A DNA stretch of 14,079 nt, from assembly GCA_023390055.1 (NCBI GenBank), contig JAEWDP010000066.1, forward strand, positions 1-14,079. The letters run 5' to 3'. The position numbers and the translations under genes were made by a program. Every line of letters begins with the position of its first letter. Positions within the stretch are counted from its first letter, which is position 1. Shown here in pieces: positions 1-7,390 of the stretch. Source of the stretch: Pseudomonadota bacterium. Lineage in GTDB: Bacteria; Pseudomonadota; Alphaproteobacteria; Rhizobiales; Rhizobiaceae. The notes below the pieces were generated by a model. It made no database searches. It saw only the letters and a program-made list of their open reading frames with translations, and was not told where the DNA came from.

Positions 1-103
1 GCGTTCTATACATGGGGGGTAACCGACCCGCTGGTAACTAAATAGGTCTGACGTTTAATTGATCTGATATTTTTCCATGCGGCTGGCATTTACTGCGTGA
101 CGG

Positions 104-147
104 AAAAAAAACAGGGCCCCGAAGCACGATGACTTCGGGGCCCTGTT
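104..147 (-). terminator. Intrinsic terminator of the adhesin-lipoprotein unit
   Basis: Read on the minus strand, a perfect GC-rich stem (112-124 pairs with 133-145, extended by A-U pairs at 110-111/146-147) with an 8-base loop is followed at once by a run of eight T (complement of 104-111). This is a textbook rho-independent terminator. It lies about 70 bases beyond the lipoprotein stop codon, so it should end the minus-strand transcript. Confidence 0.9.
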
Positions 148-173
148 CACTTTGCGTCCACCTGAAGGCGGTT

Positions 174-212
174 GTTTTGTCCGGTCAGACCGTCATGACG
201 ACCGGACAAAAC
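174..212 (-). other. Stem-loop just downstream of the lipoprotein stop
   Basis: Bases 174-186 (GTTTTGTCCGGTC) pair perfectly with 200-212, leaving a 13-base loop that itself contains the palindrome GTCATGAC (192-199). The hairpin begins four bases after the lipoprotein stop codon on the minus strand. No T-run follows it directly, so it is more likely a 3'-end stabilising structure placed ahead of the true terminator at 104-147 than a terminator itself. Confidence 0.6.
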
Positions 213-215
213 CGC

Positions 216-728
216 TTAGCGAGTTGTCTGCTGTTGTTGAGGAACGATCGCATTAACGATAGCCACAGCGACCTGTTCATCGCGAACGTTGAACAGGAAA
301 TCATTACCCATACGCACACCATTCAGTGACTGCAATTGTCCGCCTACGACAGTGGCAAAGCCACTTTTGGCAGGTACTGCCTTAAGTGCCGCAGCGCCCT
401 GCGCATTCAGCGTCAGCTTGACATAAGTGCGCTTCTGCTGGTCTTTGACAATATCAATTGCCGTAAGATTGCTTCGGTCAAAAATCGCACGAGGACTGAT
501 ATAAACCGCTTTCTGGTCGTTCAGCTTGATCTGGCGATAACCTTTTACAGGATCTTTGGATGCAAGAAACACAGTGACGTTAGCAGCCTGAACAGGCGCT
601 GCCTGGGTAGCTGCATTTTGTGCTTGCGCATTGGCGGCGGGTGTCGCCGCTTTGTGTGTCGTATTACAACCGGCCAGTACCAATGCGAGAGGGATGGCCG
701 CAAGTACAGATTTGTTGATAAAACGCAT
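216..728 (-). CDS. Lipoprotein with SecD P1-head-like domain, probable adhesin accessory factor
   Basis: A 170-residue envelope lipoprotein. Residues 1-20 form a lipoprotein signal peptide ending in the lipobox LAGC, with the lipidated cysteine at position 21. The next residue is Asn rather than Asp, so by the Lol +2 rule it should go to the outer membrane. An Ala/Gln/Pro-rich linker (about 27-50) leads to a globular domain (51-163). The order 'VYISP...LTAIDI...VKLTLNAQGAAAL...GG...NGVRM...' resembles the SecD/SecDF periplasmic P1 head region (LTGxDI, VxxTLNxxGA, then a VxxG segment); this is by-eye similarity, not a search. The start is supported by AAGGA at 735-739. It lies directly downstream of the trimeric autotransporter on the same strand, an arrangement also known for the enterobacterial SadA adhesin and its lipoprotein SadB. 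A role in adhesin export or stability is inferred. It may instead be an unrelated envelope lipoprotein. Confidence 0.85.
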   Translation of the reverse strand: MRFINKSVLAAIPLALVLAGCNTTHKAATPAANAQAQNAATQAAPVQAANVTVFLASKDPVKGYRQIKLNDQKAVYISPRAIFDRSNLTAIDIVKDQQKRTYVKLTLNAQGAAALKAVPAKSGFATVVGGQLQSLNGVRMGNDFLFNVRDEQVAVAIVNAIVPQQQQTTR

Positions 729-781
729 TTCTATTCCTTATAAGTATTCAATTTAACAGTTGCGATTTTGCTCTGCCCCTA

Positions 782-831
782 CTCGGCGGTTACCCGCCGG
801 GCAGGTTGTGATGCCGGTTTCCCGGCATCAC
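782..831 (-). other. Two tandem hairpins between adhesin and lipoprotein
   Basis: The 115-base gap between the adhesin stop and the lipoprotein start holds two strong inverted repeats. GTGATGCCGG (808-817) pairs with 822-831 around a 4-base loop, and CGGCGG (784-789) pairs with 794-799 around another 4-base loop. Neither is followed by a T-run on the minus strand, so complete termination is unlikely. They more plausibly protect the upstream message from 3' exonucleases or reduce expression of the lipoprotein relative to the adhesin. Confidence 0.6.
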
Positions 832-843
832 CTTGCGGCTCAA

Positions 844-3800
844 TTACCACTGATAGCCAACACCTACAGAACCACCGACCTGTCCGCGGGTTGAACCGGC
901 AACGGTACCTTTGATTACCCATTTGCCGTTCTCGGTCACGGTAGAAAGGCCAGCCGCGTAGCCTCCCTGACCCTGGAAGGTGCTTCCGCCGATAGCGAAC
1001 ATAGACTTACCAGGCAGGTAGGCTTGTGGCAGTCCGGCCATAGCCATGGCCGCAGCGGTTCCGCCATTTGCTTCATTTTTGTAGCGCTGGATCTTGCTAT
1101 CAAGCTGACTCAATCCGCTATTGAGCTGGTTCACGTTGACGGCGTCGGTACCATTCTTGCCAGGCGCAACATTGGAGACTGTCGTGCCTGCAGCATCGAT
1201 ACCATTACGGCTCAATGTAGGACCATCAATAACCCCAACGGAACCACTGACTTCTACATCCCGGGCAGAAACGACTTCGGTATTGATCGCATTAACGGAT
1301 GCTATCGGGAGAGCTGACACGGTAATGTTGTTGCCATCACGTTTCAGCACAATGTTTTCGCCAGCCTTGAAGCCTACGACGGAACCAGGAGCAACCAGCT
1401 CAGGTGTGTCGTCATTGACCTGCAGATTCCAGCCTGCGCCGGCCGCCGCTCCAATGTTGTTCAAGGCGTCGTTCACATTGTTGTAGGTTTTGCCGTTCAC
1501 GTTCAGAGAGGCTTCCACCTTGCCTGTGTCGGGATTGAACACAGAGTCACCGCCCAGACTGTTGGCAACGGATTCACCCAGAACAAATACCTGACCACCG
1601 TTGACACCCTGCAGACTATCAGCGCTCAGCTTCGCCTTGGCAACGTTGTTCAATGAAACCGGTGCGTCAGGATCAGCACCATAAAGCGTAACCTCGTTGG
1701 TAGGTGTGAATGGATCGTCAGATTCCCTTGCCCGGAAGCTGCTGACGTTCTGTGCACCGGTGTACCGCAGTGGTGACGGTGCTGCAGATACTTCAACGCG
1801 TGATACGCCATCTTCCTGTGTCACGGTGACACGTGTACTGTTGTTACCAGCCACGAAATTCACGCGAGATCCAGGCGTAACCTGACCAACGACTCCGTTA
1901 GCATTGCCGATTTTCCATCCGGCGCTGGCAAGGTTCTGCACCTCACGCAGCTGACCCACATTGACGGCATCTGTCAGATCTGTACCAGCGGCTACATTGG
2001 TCACTTTCGTGCCGCCGGCATTGATACCAACAGAAGTGACGGAAGGACCACCGGCAATGGTCAGGCCATTATTGTCAATACGAGTATTACCCGTAACAAC
2101 GCTATTGACTGACAACTCGTTGGCAAGACCAAATTTGACGCCATTGCCGGATTTGCTGACCACAATATTGCTGTCAGAGGCAGCGAAGTCAACAGCATCA
2201 CCAGGTGCAACATTGCTGCTGTCTGCGCCATTTGCTGTCAGGTTCCAGCCTCTGCTTGCAACACCAGAGACAGTGTTGTAGACAGATTGCAGCTGTTCCT
2301 GCGTTGCGGCCTTACCACCGGAGTAAGTAGCGTTCGCATCAAATGTGACGTTTGTCAGGCCGGAAATGGTACCTGCGCTGCCATCTACAGTAACAGGGTT
2401 CTCATCACCAACGTTCAGCGTTTTGGCCAGGCTCAGCTGTACACCATCAGCCGTGGCCTTGCTCAGTACATTGCCATCGCCTTTGACGTTGATCGTATCA
2501 CCAAGCGCGAAGGTGTTGGACGAGCTGCCATCACCGAACTTGAAGCCTTTACCAATCTCGTTATTGATATTGGTAATTGCTGTCGTGTGATCTGCAATGG
2601 CAGCCGCATTGCCAGCAATAGCGGATTTGTTATCAGCAATCGCTGTTTTGTTGCCTGCTACCTGCTCATTGGTGTCGAAAAGCTGAGCACCAGTGACCGC
2701 GTCTTTGCTGTCTGCGCTCAGATCACCTGCAGCAACGCCGGTGACTTTCTTGTCGGCAGCATCAATGCCAGCTTTCGTGACGCTTGGACCGTTGGCAATA
2801 GCCAGGCCGTCGTCGCTGACGGTAGTATCACCTGATTGAACGCCATCAGCCGTCAGGTTCTGGGCAAGACCAATCTTAATGGTGTTACCTGTTTTGCTGA
2901 CGACGATCTTGTCGCCTTCGGCTGTAATGTCGACCGTATCACCAGCTGCAATTTTGGAGCTGTCCTGGCCGTTGGCGCTCAGATTCCAGCCTTTGCCAAC
3001 CGCTTCTGTCAGAGTCGCAAGCTCGTTGGTATGGGCGGTGATAGTTGCTGTATTTGCAGCGATGGAAGCAGTATTGCCTTCGATGGCAGTTGTGTTACCA
3101 GCTATAGCCGCTGTGTTTGCAGCAATCGCTGATTTGTTACCAGCTACTGCTTCGTTGGTAGCAAACAGTTGACCACCAGTGACCGCATCTTTGCTGTCTG
3201 CGCTCAGATCACCGGCAGCAACGTCAGTGACTTTCTTGTCGGCAGCATCAATGCCAGCTTTCGTGACGCTTGGACCGTTAGCGATAGTCAGTCCGTCATC
3301 GCCGACGGTAGTATCGCCTGACTGAACGCCATCAGCCGTCAGATTCTGGGCAAGACCAATCTTAATGCTATTACCAGTTTTGCTGACGACGATCTTGTCG
3401 CCTTCGGCTGTAATGTCGACCGTATCACCAGCTGCAATTTTAGAGCTGTCCTGACCATTGGCAGACAGGTTCCAGCCTTTGCCAACCGTTTCAGAAAGGG
3501 TCGTAATTGCATTGGTATTGTTGGTGATACCCGCTGCATTTGCCGCAATCGAATCTGTGTGTCCGGCAATGGTCGTTGCGTGCTCAGCGATGGCAGCAGT
3601 ATTGCCCTCAATAGCAGTCGTGTTACCGGCTATAGCCGCTGTGTTTGCAGCAATCGCTGATTTGTTGCCAGCCACTGCTTCGTTGGTAGCAAACAGTTGA
3701 CCACCAGTGACCGCATCTTTGCTGTCTGCACTTAGATCACCGGCAGCAACGTTGGCGACCTTCTTCTCACCAGCATCAATGCCGGCTTTCGTGACGCTTG

Positions 3801-6483
3801 GACCATTAGCGATAGTGAGGCCGTCTTCGCCAACAGTGGTATCGCCTGACTGAACGCCATCAGCTGTCAGGTTGTCGGCAAGACCAATCTTAATGGTGTT
3901 GCCTGTTTTGCTGACGACGATCTTGTCACCTTCGGCTGAGACATCAACCGTGTCGCCTGCTGCAATTTTGGTGCTGTCCTGACCATTGGCAGTCAGATTC
4001 CAGCCTTTGCCGACTGTTTCAGAAAGGGCCGTAATTGCATTGGTATTGTTGGTAATACCCGCTGCATTTGCCGCAATCGAATCTGTATGTCCGGCAATGG
4101 TTGTTGCATGCTCAGCGATGGCAGCAGTATTGCCTTCGATGGCAGTTGTATTACCAGCAATAGCCGCTGTGTTTGCAGCAATTGATGATGTATGGCCTGC
4201 CACGGTTTCGTTGGTAGCAAACAGTTGACCACCAGTGACCGCATCTTTGCTGTCTGCACTCAGATCACCGGCAGCAACGTTGGTGACTTTCTTGTCACCG
4301 GCGTCAATGCCAGCCTTCGTGACGCTTGGACCATTGGCGATAGTCAGTCCGTTCTCGCCAACGGTGGTATCGCCTGACTGAACGCCATTAGCTGTCAGGT
4401 TCTCGGCAAGACCAATCTTAATGCTGTTGCCTGTTTTGCTGATAACGACCTTGTCGCCTTCAGCAGAAAAGTCTACTGTGTTGTCAGCAGCAACCTTGGA
4501 GCTATCTCCTCCATTAGCTGAAAGATTCCAGCCAGAGTCAACTTTACCAGACAGTTCACCGATCGCAGCAGTATTGCCAGCAATTGCATTTGCGTTTTCG
4601 CTGACCTTATTGGCGACACTATACAGTTGACTACCGTTGATAGCATCGGTTGAAGTTTCAGTGATTCTTCCGGCGGCGACATTCTGGATTTGACGCGGTG
4701 CATGTGAAGCGCCGACGCTGACTACATCTCCCGCAACTGGTGTTGCACCGGCGAAACCGCCATACGTCACACCATTAATGGCTGCGCTGGAAGTAGGAAC
4801 CGCGTCGCCAACGGTAGAGTCGTTACCCAACACCACTGCGCCATCCTGGCCGGCAGCGATGGTAACACTGTTACCCAAAACGATTGCGTTTGCTGAATCA
4901 ACCACATTACCAGTACCAACCGCTATGGATTGCGCAGCGTTAACCTTATTGCCCTTACCAACGGAGATCGCTTTCTCTGCTGATGCAACTGCCGATTCGC
5001 CAACAGCAAGAGCGGACACTGCTGTTGCGTTTGCCCCACGGCCAATCGCAGTTGCATTTTCGGCGTAGGCGCGTGAACGCGATCCGATTGCTGTGCCGCC
5101 ATGTGCTTTTACGACGGCACGTTCACCGATGGCGATCGCGTGATCAACTGGGACACCATCATCGCCAGCACTATTTGTCGCACGCACACCGGCGTTTGCG
5201 TAATAACCAATAGCAATGGATGAATCACCGGTCACATACGTGCGGGAACCAATACCTACACCGTGTGCCACAGGTGGGGTTTCTCTCTTCAATCCGGCGT
5301 TGACACGATGCCCGATCAAGACGTTCTCGTCATGGGTAGCAGTCAGCGTACCACTCTCGATACCCATGATGATTGAACGGTTGGCGGTTACTCGGCGCGC
5401 AGCACCGTTACCCATGACGATATTGTTATCGCCGGTCATATCTCCGGCAGTCTCGTTACCCACAGCAACGTTACTGTCACCACGCAGTGTGACACCTGCG
5501 CGATTTCCCAGCAGCACATTTGCGCCAGTGCCATATTTAAGAGATGAGTTGGCGTCGTTATTATTCACGCCATCATCTGATGTCATTCGCAGACCAGCCT
5601 CATTACCAATCGCGATATTGTTTTTGACAAGCGTGTCGTGGACATCCTTCAAAGCGTCATAGCCAACGGCAATATTGCCGTAGCTGACTGTACGACGGCC
5701 TGCATGTTTACCAATGTAAACGCTTGGGGTACGCTGAGCTGGAGGCACGGCAAGTTGTTTGGCCTGCAAATCTGCATCCAGTCTTTCAGCGCCGTCTGTA
5801 GTCAGGGCACCGGCGCGATTACCGATAGCAACGGTGTTGCCGGATACTGAACCATAGTTCGCCCGGGTACCGACATTTACGTTGTTGAAGTTCCAGTTGT
5901 CGACTGATTCGCGCCCTGCACTTTCACCAATGGAGATATTGGTCATTCCATGCGCGTAGGCGTTATCGCCAATCGCAATATTGCTCCAGGTACCATTAAT
6001 AGTACCGGCAGCGCTCGCTGGCGTACCTGGTGGATCCACATGGCCGGCGCTCGCATTAATACCGACGGCAAGTGAGCCGCGAGACATTGCCTGCGCGCCC
6101 GCACCAACAGCAATGGTGCCATCGTTTTTAACTTTTGCCTCATCCCCCAGTACGACGGTTTTAAGGGATTGGAAATAAGCCAAAGGCACTACCTCAGTAG
6201 TGTCACTGCCGCAGATAACTGATTTAAGGCTTGTATCGTAAAAGCAGGTTTTATCAGTAGCAGGATTGTATTCAGCCATCGTTTTTGCAAAAACGGGCTG
6301 CGTAAAAGCGAGAAGCACGCTGTATGACAACGCGGCGAGTACGAATTGGCCAGCCAGTGTCCTTGCTGACGTCAATAGTGATCCCCCGACCGCAGATCCC
6401 ACTCGCTTGGATTTGGTATTTTCAGAAACGACAACGTAGGCGCCTTTGCTGGCGCTCCAGACGGTTTTGTGTATCTTGTTCAT
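844..6483 (-). CDS. Trimeric autotransporter adhesin (YadA-like, type Vc secretion)
   Basis: A giant outer-membrane adhesin of 1879 residues that should form a homotrimer and export its own passenger (type V secretion). Residues 1-25 match the extended signal peptide region (MNKIHKTVWSASKGAYVVVS). A hydrophobic segment follows, with likely cleavage after VFA-66. The only cysteines I see are C80 and C91. From about 108 to 560 there are about 25 YadA-head-like turns (xAIGxxAxA), far more than in YadA. The first neck is at about 588-625 (SVGASHAPRQIQNVAAG, DAINGSQLY). Residues 651-1312 are four tandem Trp-ring (GWNL)/beta/neck/coiled-coil modules. More varied stalk domains follow. The last 90 or so residues are the YadA anchor: coiled coil (SKIQRYKNEANGG), the conserved glycine region AMAGLPQAY, four beta strands and a terminal aromatic Trp. 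AAGGG at 6490-6494 supports the start. It probably mediates adhesion, autoaggregation or biofilm formation; the ligand is unknown. Confidence 0.97.
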   Translation of the reverse strand: MNKIHKTVWSASKGAYVVVSENTKSKRVGSAVGGSLLTSARTLAGQFVLAALSYSVLLAFTQPVFAKTMAEYNPATDKTCFYDTSLKSVICGSDTTEVVPLAYFQSLKTVVLGDEAKVKNDGTIAVGAGAQAMSRGSLAVGINASAGHVDPPGTPASAAGTINGTWSNIAIGDNAYAHGMTNISIGESAGRESVDNWNFNNVNVGTRANYGSVSGNTVAIGNRAGALTTDGAERLDADLQAKQLAVPPAQRTPSVYIGKHAGRRTVSYGNIAVGYDALKDVHDTLVKNNIAIGNEAGLRMTSDDGVNNNDANSSLKYGTGANVLLGNRAGVTLRGDSNVAVGNETAGDMTGDNNIVMGNGAARRVTANRSIIMGIESGTLTATHDENVLIGHRVNAGLKRETPPVAHGVGIGSRTYVTGDSSIAIGYYANAGVRATNSAGDDGVPVDHAIAIGERAVVKAHGGTAIGSRSRAYAENATAIGRGANATAVSALAVGESAVASAEKAISVGKGNKVNAAQSIAVGTGNVVDSANAIVLGNSVTIAAGQDGAVVLGNDSTVGDAVPTSSAAINGVTYGGFAGATPVAGDVVSVGASHAPRQIQNVAAGRITETSTDAINGSQLYSVANKVSENANAIAGNTAAIGELSGKVDSGWNLSANGGDSSKVAADNTVDFSAEGDKVVISKTGNSIKIGLAENLTANGVQSGDTTVGENGLTIANGPSVTKAGIDAGDKKVTNVAAGDLSADSKDAVTGGQLFATNETVAGHTSSIAANTAAIAGNTTAIEGNTAAIAEHATTIAGHTDSIAANAAGITNNTNAITALSETVGKGWNLTANGQDSTKIAAGDTVDVSAEGDKIVVSKTGNTIKIGLADNLTADGVQSGDTTVGEDGLTIANGPSVTKAGIDAGEKKVANVAAGDLSADSKDAVTGGQLFATNEAVAGNKSAIAANTAAIAGNTTAIEGNTAAIAEHATTIAGHTDSIAANAAGITNNTNAITTLSETVGKGWNLSANGQDSSKIAAGDTVDITAEGDKIVVSKTGNSIKIGLAQNLTADGVQSGDTTVGDDGLTIANGPSVTKAGIDAADKKVTDVAAGDLSADSKDAVTGGQLFATNEAVAGNKSAIAANTAAIAGNTTAIEGNTASIAANTATITAHTNELATLTEAVGKGWNLSANGQDSSKIAAGDTVDITAEGDKIVVSKTGNTIKIGLAQNLTADGVQSGDTTVSDDGLAIANGPSVTKAGIDAADKKVTGVAAGDLSADSKDAVTGAQLFDTNEQVAGNKTAIADNKSAIAGNAAAIADHTTAITNINNEIGKGFKFGDGSSSNTFALGDTINVKGDGNVLSKATADGVQLSLAKTLNVGDENPVTVDGSAGTISGLTNVTFDANATYSGGKAATQEQLQSVYNTVSGVASRGWNLTANGADSSNVAPGDAVDFAASDSNIVVSKSGNGVKFGLANELSVNSVVTGNTRIDNNGLTIAGGPSVTSVGINAGGTKVTNVAAGTDLTDAVNVGQLREVQNLASAGWKIGNANGVVGQVTPGSRVNFVAGNNSTRVTVTQEDGVSRVEVSAAPSPLRYTGAQNVSSFRARESDDPFTPTNEVTLYGADPDAPVSLNNVAKAKLSADSLQGVNGGQVFVLGESVANSLGGDSVFNPDTGKVEASLNVNGKTYNNVNDALNNIGAAAGAGWNLQVNDDTPELVAPGSVVGFKAGENIVLKRDGNNITVSALPIASVNAINTEVVSARDVEVSGSVGVIDGPTLSRNGIDAAGTTVSNVAPGKNGTDAVNVNQLNSGLSQLDSKIQRYKNEANGGTAAAMAMAGLPQAYLPGKSMFAIGGSTFQGQGGYAAGLSTVTENGKWVIKGTVAGSTRGQVGGSVGVGYQW
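2548..4533 (-). repeat. Four tandem stalk-module repeats inside the adhesin gene
   Basis: Measured from one GWNL (or GFKF) glycine codon to the next, the modules span 4533-4006 (528 bases), 4005-3478 (528), 3477-2992 (486) and 2991-2548 (444), or 176, 176, 162 and 148 residues. Each contains a Trp-ring, a beta segment (GDTVD..AEGDKIVVSKTGN.IKIGLA), a neck (GPSVTKAGIDA..KKVT.VAAGDLS..SKDAVTG) and a heptad coiled coil. Long stretches are nearly identical at base level. All length differences are in the coiled coil: 8, 8, 6 and 4 heptads. Confidence 0.9.
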
Positions 6484-6491
6484 GTTGAACC

Positions 6492-6520
6492 CTTAGCAAA
6501 AGTAGATTTTCTTAGCAAAA
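6492..6520 (-). repeat. Direct repeat overlapping the adhesin ribosome-binding site
   Basis: CTTAGCAAAA occurs exactly at 6492-6501 and again at 6511-6520, 19 bases apart. On the adhesin message this reads TTTTGCTAAG twice in the 5' leader, and the copy nearer the gene contains part of the AAGGG ribosome-binding site. The repeat could bind a regulator at DNA or RNA level, or be a chance duplication. Confidence 0.5.
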
Positions 6521-7116
6521 AAACTGCAATGAATCCGACCATTTCCGGTCACTTGCTGCTTGGAAAAAATACCGCTATCAACAACGATTAATGGCGAACA
6601 AGAGACGGATTTGCGGGATGACGCAATGCAAATAATGATCGGGTTAACCATAAAACGTTACGAATTATGACCCAACAGGTTTCGCAAGTAAATTGTGGAA
6701 AATCAAAAATCAATGAGTTTTCGAGTATCGAATTAGACGTTTCGACATGAATAAAGGCCTAAAAAGAAAAGGAATGTCAACATTGTTAAGTAATCGGTGT
6801 TATTTATGGTATTTCCAGCATTAAAACAATGACATACCCAATATTTAAGGGCAATTTTAGAATCGCAACTTACATCAAGCTTTACAAATGTCAAAGAATT
6901 TTATTTTTATAGATTAATGTCTGACGTTAGCAACATATGATGTATTTAGACTGTTATTTAACCCAATAAATTTATTTCTTTTGAAATATTACAGCTGCAA
7001 TTTGGAGAGTTTTAGCCTTTGATAACTTGCGTTAAAACGCGCTAGCCAACGTTGAATTTACGCCTCAACAATATGCAATGCTTCAAATTTTTGAATACCC
7101 TCTTTGAACCAATAAA

Positions 7117-7158
7117 ATCATCTTATATGATGATCGAAATATATAATTCATCATATAA
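7117..7158. promoter_or_regulatory. Overlapping inverted repeats, possible operator
   Basis: TTATATGATGA (7123-7133) is the exact reverse complement of 7148-7158, an 11-base inverted repeat with a 14-base spacer. The left arm also lies in a second dyad, ATCATC-TTATAT-GATGAT (7117-7134). Three copies of an ATGATG-type half-site therefore lie within 42 bases, about 235-270 bases upstream of the ModA-like gene. This looks like a regulator-binding site, but no regulator can be assigned. Confidence 0.4.
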
Positions 7159-7390
7159 CTGTAACTATACGTAATATAGAATTTGGGCGTGATAGAGCTC
7201 GCCGTTATCCAGGCCCCAAGCTTTTAAATATCAATTCGGACACTATGTAATTCTTTATTTCATTTGTGATCGCGACGTGTTTCGGGCGCGCAAGTCTGCG
7301 GCTGGAATTAAACTCGGACGCGAGCTGCAGCAACGCAAGCTCACAAAGAATCAAAGCAGGTCTGATAACAACCCCCAAGGAGGACTCATC

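Larger units (their letters stand above)
6484..7276. other. AT-rich divergent intergenic region
   Basis: Together with the leader up to 7390, this is about 900 bases without a convincing coding frame, strikingly more AT-rich than the genes on both sides. It separates the divergent adhesin and ModA-like genes and must carry both promoters. Symmetric elements include TTCAAA-TT-TTTGAA (7082-7095), GCGTT-AA-AACGC (7029-7040), GGTTAACC near 6642 and the larger repeats listed separately. A minus-strand TTGACA (complement of 6775-6780) has a poor -10 partner with 19-base spacing. I could not fix a confident promoter for either gene. Confidence 0.7.

Noticed and set aside
336..743. Plus-strand frame of 135 codons opposite the lipoprotein
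   Set aside because: It is antisense to a gene with a clean lipobox, ribosome-binding site and terminator; the cysteine- and arginine-rich translation is typical of a shadow frame.
2287..2835. Long plus-strand open frames opposite the adhesin gene (this and several others between 1024 and 6178)
   Set aside because: They are antisense shadows of a repetitive, Ala/Thr/Gly-rich gene: low-complexity translations, no family features, no consistent ribosome-binding sites.
2548..4533. CRISPR-like or satellite repeat array
   Set aside because: The repeats are long, in frame, and encode known adhesin stalk modules; there are no short repeats with unique spacers.
7277..7390. Upstream in-frame extension of the ModA-like gene from ATG 7277
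   Set aside because: It would bury the signal peptide 38 residues inside the protein and has no ribosome-binding site, while ATG 7391 has a near-perfect one.
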